This document shows positions 43,362 to 45,145 of a stretch of DNA of 45,145 nucleotides, in pieces. The stretch comes from CAYRFQ01 sp964423615. GTDB lineage: Bacteria > Planctomycetota > Planctomycetia > Gemmatales > Gemmataceae. Position 1 is the stretch's first letter, and each line of letters begins with the position of its first letter. The DNA lies in the NCBI GenBank assembly GCA_964423615.1, contig CAYRFQ010000056.1, positions 1-45,145 of the forward strand, in the 5' to 3' direction. The position numbers and the translations under genes are program-made. Below the pieces are notes generated by a model that was not told the origin of the DNA, searched no databases, and worked only from the letters and a program-made list of their open reading frames with translations.

Positions 43362-43590
43362 GGAGTCCCCTCCGAAAACAGACACATTCGCTTCAACGCA
43401 CGTAAGACCATCCGGCTAGCTAAACGGAACAATCCGTGTTTCTTAGGTCAATTCCAACTCCCGCACGGTCTCACAAAAAACACACGATCCAACCCAACCG
43501 CGGACCGTTACACCTGATGCAACCTTGTGGAAGCAACCGACATACAAAGATAGACTACTTCCGAGAATCACATCAATAAGGAGACAGCGA

Positions 43591-44757
43591 ATGCGACCGA
43601 CCCTCATCGTCGGGGGAATTGTGGGGGCGTTGTGCTGTATCTGGACCGTTCGTGCCCAACTCCTCTCCGGTTCCGAACACAACCCAGCAGACGATCCGAG
43701 CAATTCCTATCCTTGCATCATGACAGTCACACGGGATAACATCTATGCGCATAGTGGGGGTGATCAACGGTTCCACAAAACCCATCTATTCCAGAAAAAC
43801 GACAAAGTCCATGTCCTTCGAAAGAGCGCCCGATTTAATGGAGATTGGCTCGAAATCAAACCTCCTACTGGATCATTCAATTGGATTCCGAAAACACATG
43901 TGAAAATAAAAAGGGACTCACTCGTTGCCATTGCCCATAGCCTCGGAAGGCCGAAAGTAGAAATCCTCGTGGGGTCCAACGTACCAGGTGAGCAAATCAA
44001 TGGAACTTGGCACATCGATGACGGAACGGAAGTGGTTCGTCTTCCTCACATCAGAGAAATGATTCAAAACGAAATTGCCTACATAGCCATAGACGTACTC
44101 CCCAATCAGGTTCATTACATTCCCGAAGAGTCTGTCGAGGGAAGTCAAAGAGAATCCATGCCTTCCAACTTGGTTCCGGAGATGACCCCAGCCGTCAAAC
44201 TCGTGGCTCATGCCGAAAAGGCATTGCAGGCCAATCACCTTGACGAAGCCGAGAATTTCCTGGTGCAAGCCATGCAGGAGAGTTCCGATCCTTCTCAGAA
44301 AAAGATGATCGCCAAACGGCGGGACGAAATACAGGAAAAGAAGATGTCGTATGTTCGCCCTGGAAAAATGACTGGACCCATTCGCCTGACACCGACCTCG
44401 GGCAACCAGGCAACTCAAGCTGGAACTTATAAGAAAACAACGACCCTATATCGACCAGCTGGGTTTTCGCAAACTCAACGCACAGAACGCTATCAAGATA
44501 AAACCATCCGATCCCCCCACTGGAGTGGTTGGGGGTATCTCCAACGAAGCCCCTTCCAACACCCTGACGGCAGGCGCATATACCAACTCGTCACGAAGCA
44601 AGAGAGTGTAATCACCTATGCTATGGTGACCTCGGACCGAACCCTCGAACCACTCGTCGGAAAGTACGTAAGTCTAGGGGGACCAACAATGGTTAATGCT
44701 CGTTCAAACTCCATTCGTACGGAATATATGCTTGTGACGTCCATAGCCCAGCCATAA
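43591..44757 (+). CDS. Exported protein with SH3-like domain
   Basis: A 388-residue protein. MRPTLIVGGIVGALCCIWTV is a signal peptide (cleavage near RAQ 22-24). Residues about 45-100 (MTVTRDNIYAHSGGDQRFHK, then KVHVLRKSARFNGDWLEIKP) look like a bacterial SH3 domain, with WIPKTHVK as its last strand. A helical stretch (AHAEKALQANHLDEAENFLV) resembles a TPR unit. The C-terminal region, rich in Thr and Arg, ends TEYMLVTSIAQP and was not recognised. SH3 domains often bind cell-wall peptides. AAGGAG precedes the ATG at 43591; the 22 upstream codons have no likeness. Confidence 0.8.
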   Translation: MRPTLIVGGIVGALCCIWTVRAQLLSGSEHNPADDPSNSYPCIMTVTRDNIYAHSGGDQRFHKTHLFQKNDKVHVLRKSARFNGDWLEIKPPTGSFNWIPKTHVKIKRDSLVAIAHSLGRPKVEILVGSNVPGEQINGTWHIDDGTEVVRLPHIREMIQNEIAYIAIDVLPNQVHYIPEESVEGSQRESMPSNLVPEMTPAVKLVAHAEKALQANHLDEAENFLVQAMQESSDPSQKKMIAKRRDEIQEKKMSYVRPGKMTGPIRLTPTSGNQATQAGTYKKTTTLYRPAGFSQTQRTERYQDKTIRSPHWSGWGYLQRSPFQHPDGRRIYQLVTKQESVITYAMVTSDRTLEPLVGKYVSLGGPTMVNARSNSIRTEYMLVTSIAQP

Positions 44758-44871
44758 TGACTACGGGTCGATTCGACTTGATGTACTCCAAGTTAGTTGA
44801 AGCATTCCCATACCAGTACGCAGCGCCAGCGAGTGTTCTTTCAAGAGCCTTGCTTCGGTGCTGTGCGTTCG

Positions 44872-44925
44872 TTTAGAGCGGTTCACGCTTACACTGAGTA
44901 CATGTTTTTCGTATTCAAAGTCTTG
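44872..44925 (+). repeat. Dispersed intergenic repeat B, copy 4
   Basis: TTTAGAGCGGTTCACGCTTA, GAGTACATGTTTTTCG and TATTCAAAGTC align with the copies at 20501 and 41901. Confidence 0.75.
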
Positions 44926-44949
44926 GGTCCCGCTTGCGGTGAGAAGGCC

Positions 44950-44985
44950 CCAAACCCGAGCGAAGCGGGAAACGCAGCGGATGAG
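44950..44985 (+). repeat. Dispersed repeat C, copy 2
   Basis: CCAAACCCGAGCGAAGCGGG, AAACGCAGCGGATGAG is close to 42117-42152. The remaining bases from 44758 to 45145 show no supported gene. Confidence 0.65.
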
Positions 44986-45145
44986 CGACGGACACCAATC
45001 TGCGAGGGCCTCGCGCCGTTCGGAATGTGTTTTTATTCAACTCGATGATATTTCAGAGAATCAACGGGGGCTCATTCCCCTTAATTGAGGTAAGGATACA
45101 AAATTTATTAACTGTCGCATTTGCCCTTTTTGGCACGTGGTCTGT

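Noticed and set aside
1..45145. CRISPR array, tRNA or rRNA genes, plasmid or phage origin
   Set aside because: No evenly spaced direct repeats, no clover-leaf or rRNA signature, and no replication or phage genes were seen by reading.

Overview
The window looks like chromosomal DNA of a planctomycete, most likely the Gemmata-type lineage. The signs are a SUMF1-domain protein with the TIGR02996 repeat-companion domain, small Gly/Pro-rich lipoproteins, PQQ-type beta-propeller proteins, a sulfatase, a Tat-exported Gfo/Idh/MocA oxidoreductase, large signal peptidases with inserted domains, and an RpoD with the planctomycete N-terminus. This assignment is inference from gene content; no rRNA or tRNA gene was seen.

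Layout. 235-11806 is almost all minus strand: phosphohexomutase, a membrane protein with a PPC-like C-terminus, a halogenase-like FAD enzyme, a TIGR02996-SUMF1 protein, an exported hydrolase, a PVA-dehydrogenase-like quinoprotein and a lipoprotein. One small frameshifted secreted-protein gene lies there on the plus strand. 12038-20417 is plus strand: a putative zinc metallopeptidase, then the informational cluster dnaG-rpoD-zinc ribbon protein, then a thioesterase and a sulfatase. 20418-21445 is repeat-rich non-coding DNA. 21446-27710 holds an RNase Z-like MBL protein, an FHA-GAF-PP2C phosphatase, a PH-domain protein, decayed DNA and a frameshifted oxidoreductase.

28178-35908 is a plus-strand block on membrane and export functions. 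A full-length signal peptidase I is followed by a second one split by an in-frame TGA, so the catalytic Ser and Lys lie on separate polypeptides; the Lys half starts with a lipoprotein-like signal. Then come a YbgC-type thioesterase, a TolQ/ExbB-like protein, a TolR/ExbD-like protein, a membrane protein and a membrane-anchored P-loop GTPase. The order ybgC-tolQ-tolR is that of the proteobacterial tol-pal operon, but TolA, TolB and Pal are replaced here by the membrane protein and the GTPase. I consider this block the best candidate for an undescribed system.

36651-45145 holds a lipoprotein lipase-like hydrolase, transposase and glycosyltransferase remnants, an ankyrin/PQQ fusion protein, deoC and an SH3-like secreted protein. 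The spaces between them carry short dispersed repeats and inverted repeats. Two genes are interrupted by frameshifts and one by a stop codon, so real decay and sequence error both need to be considered.
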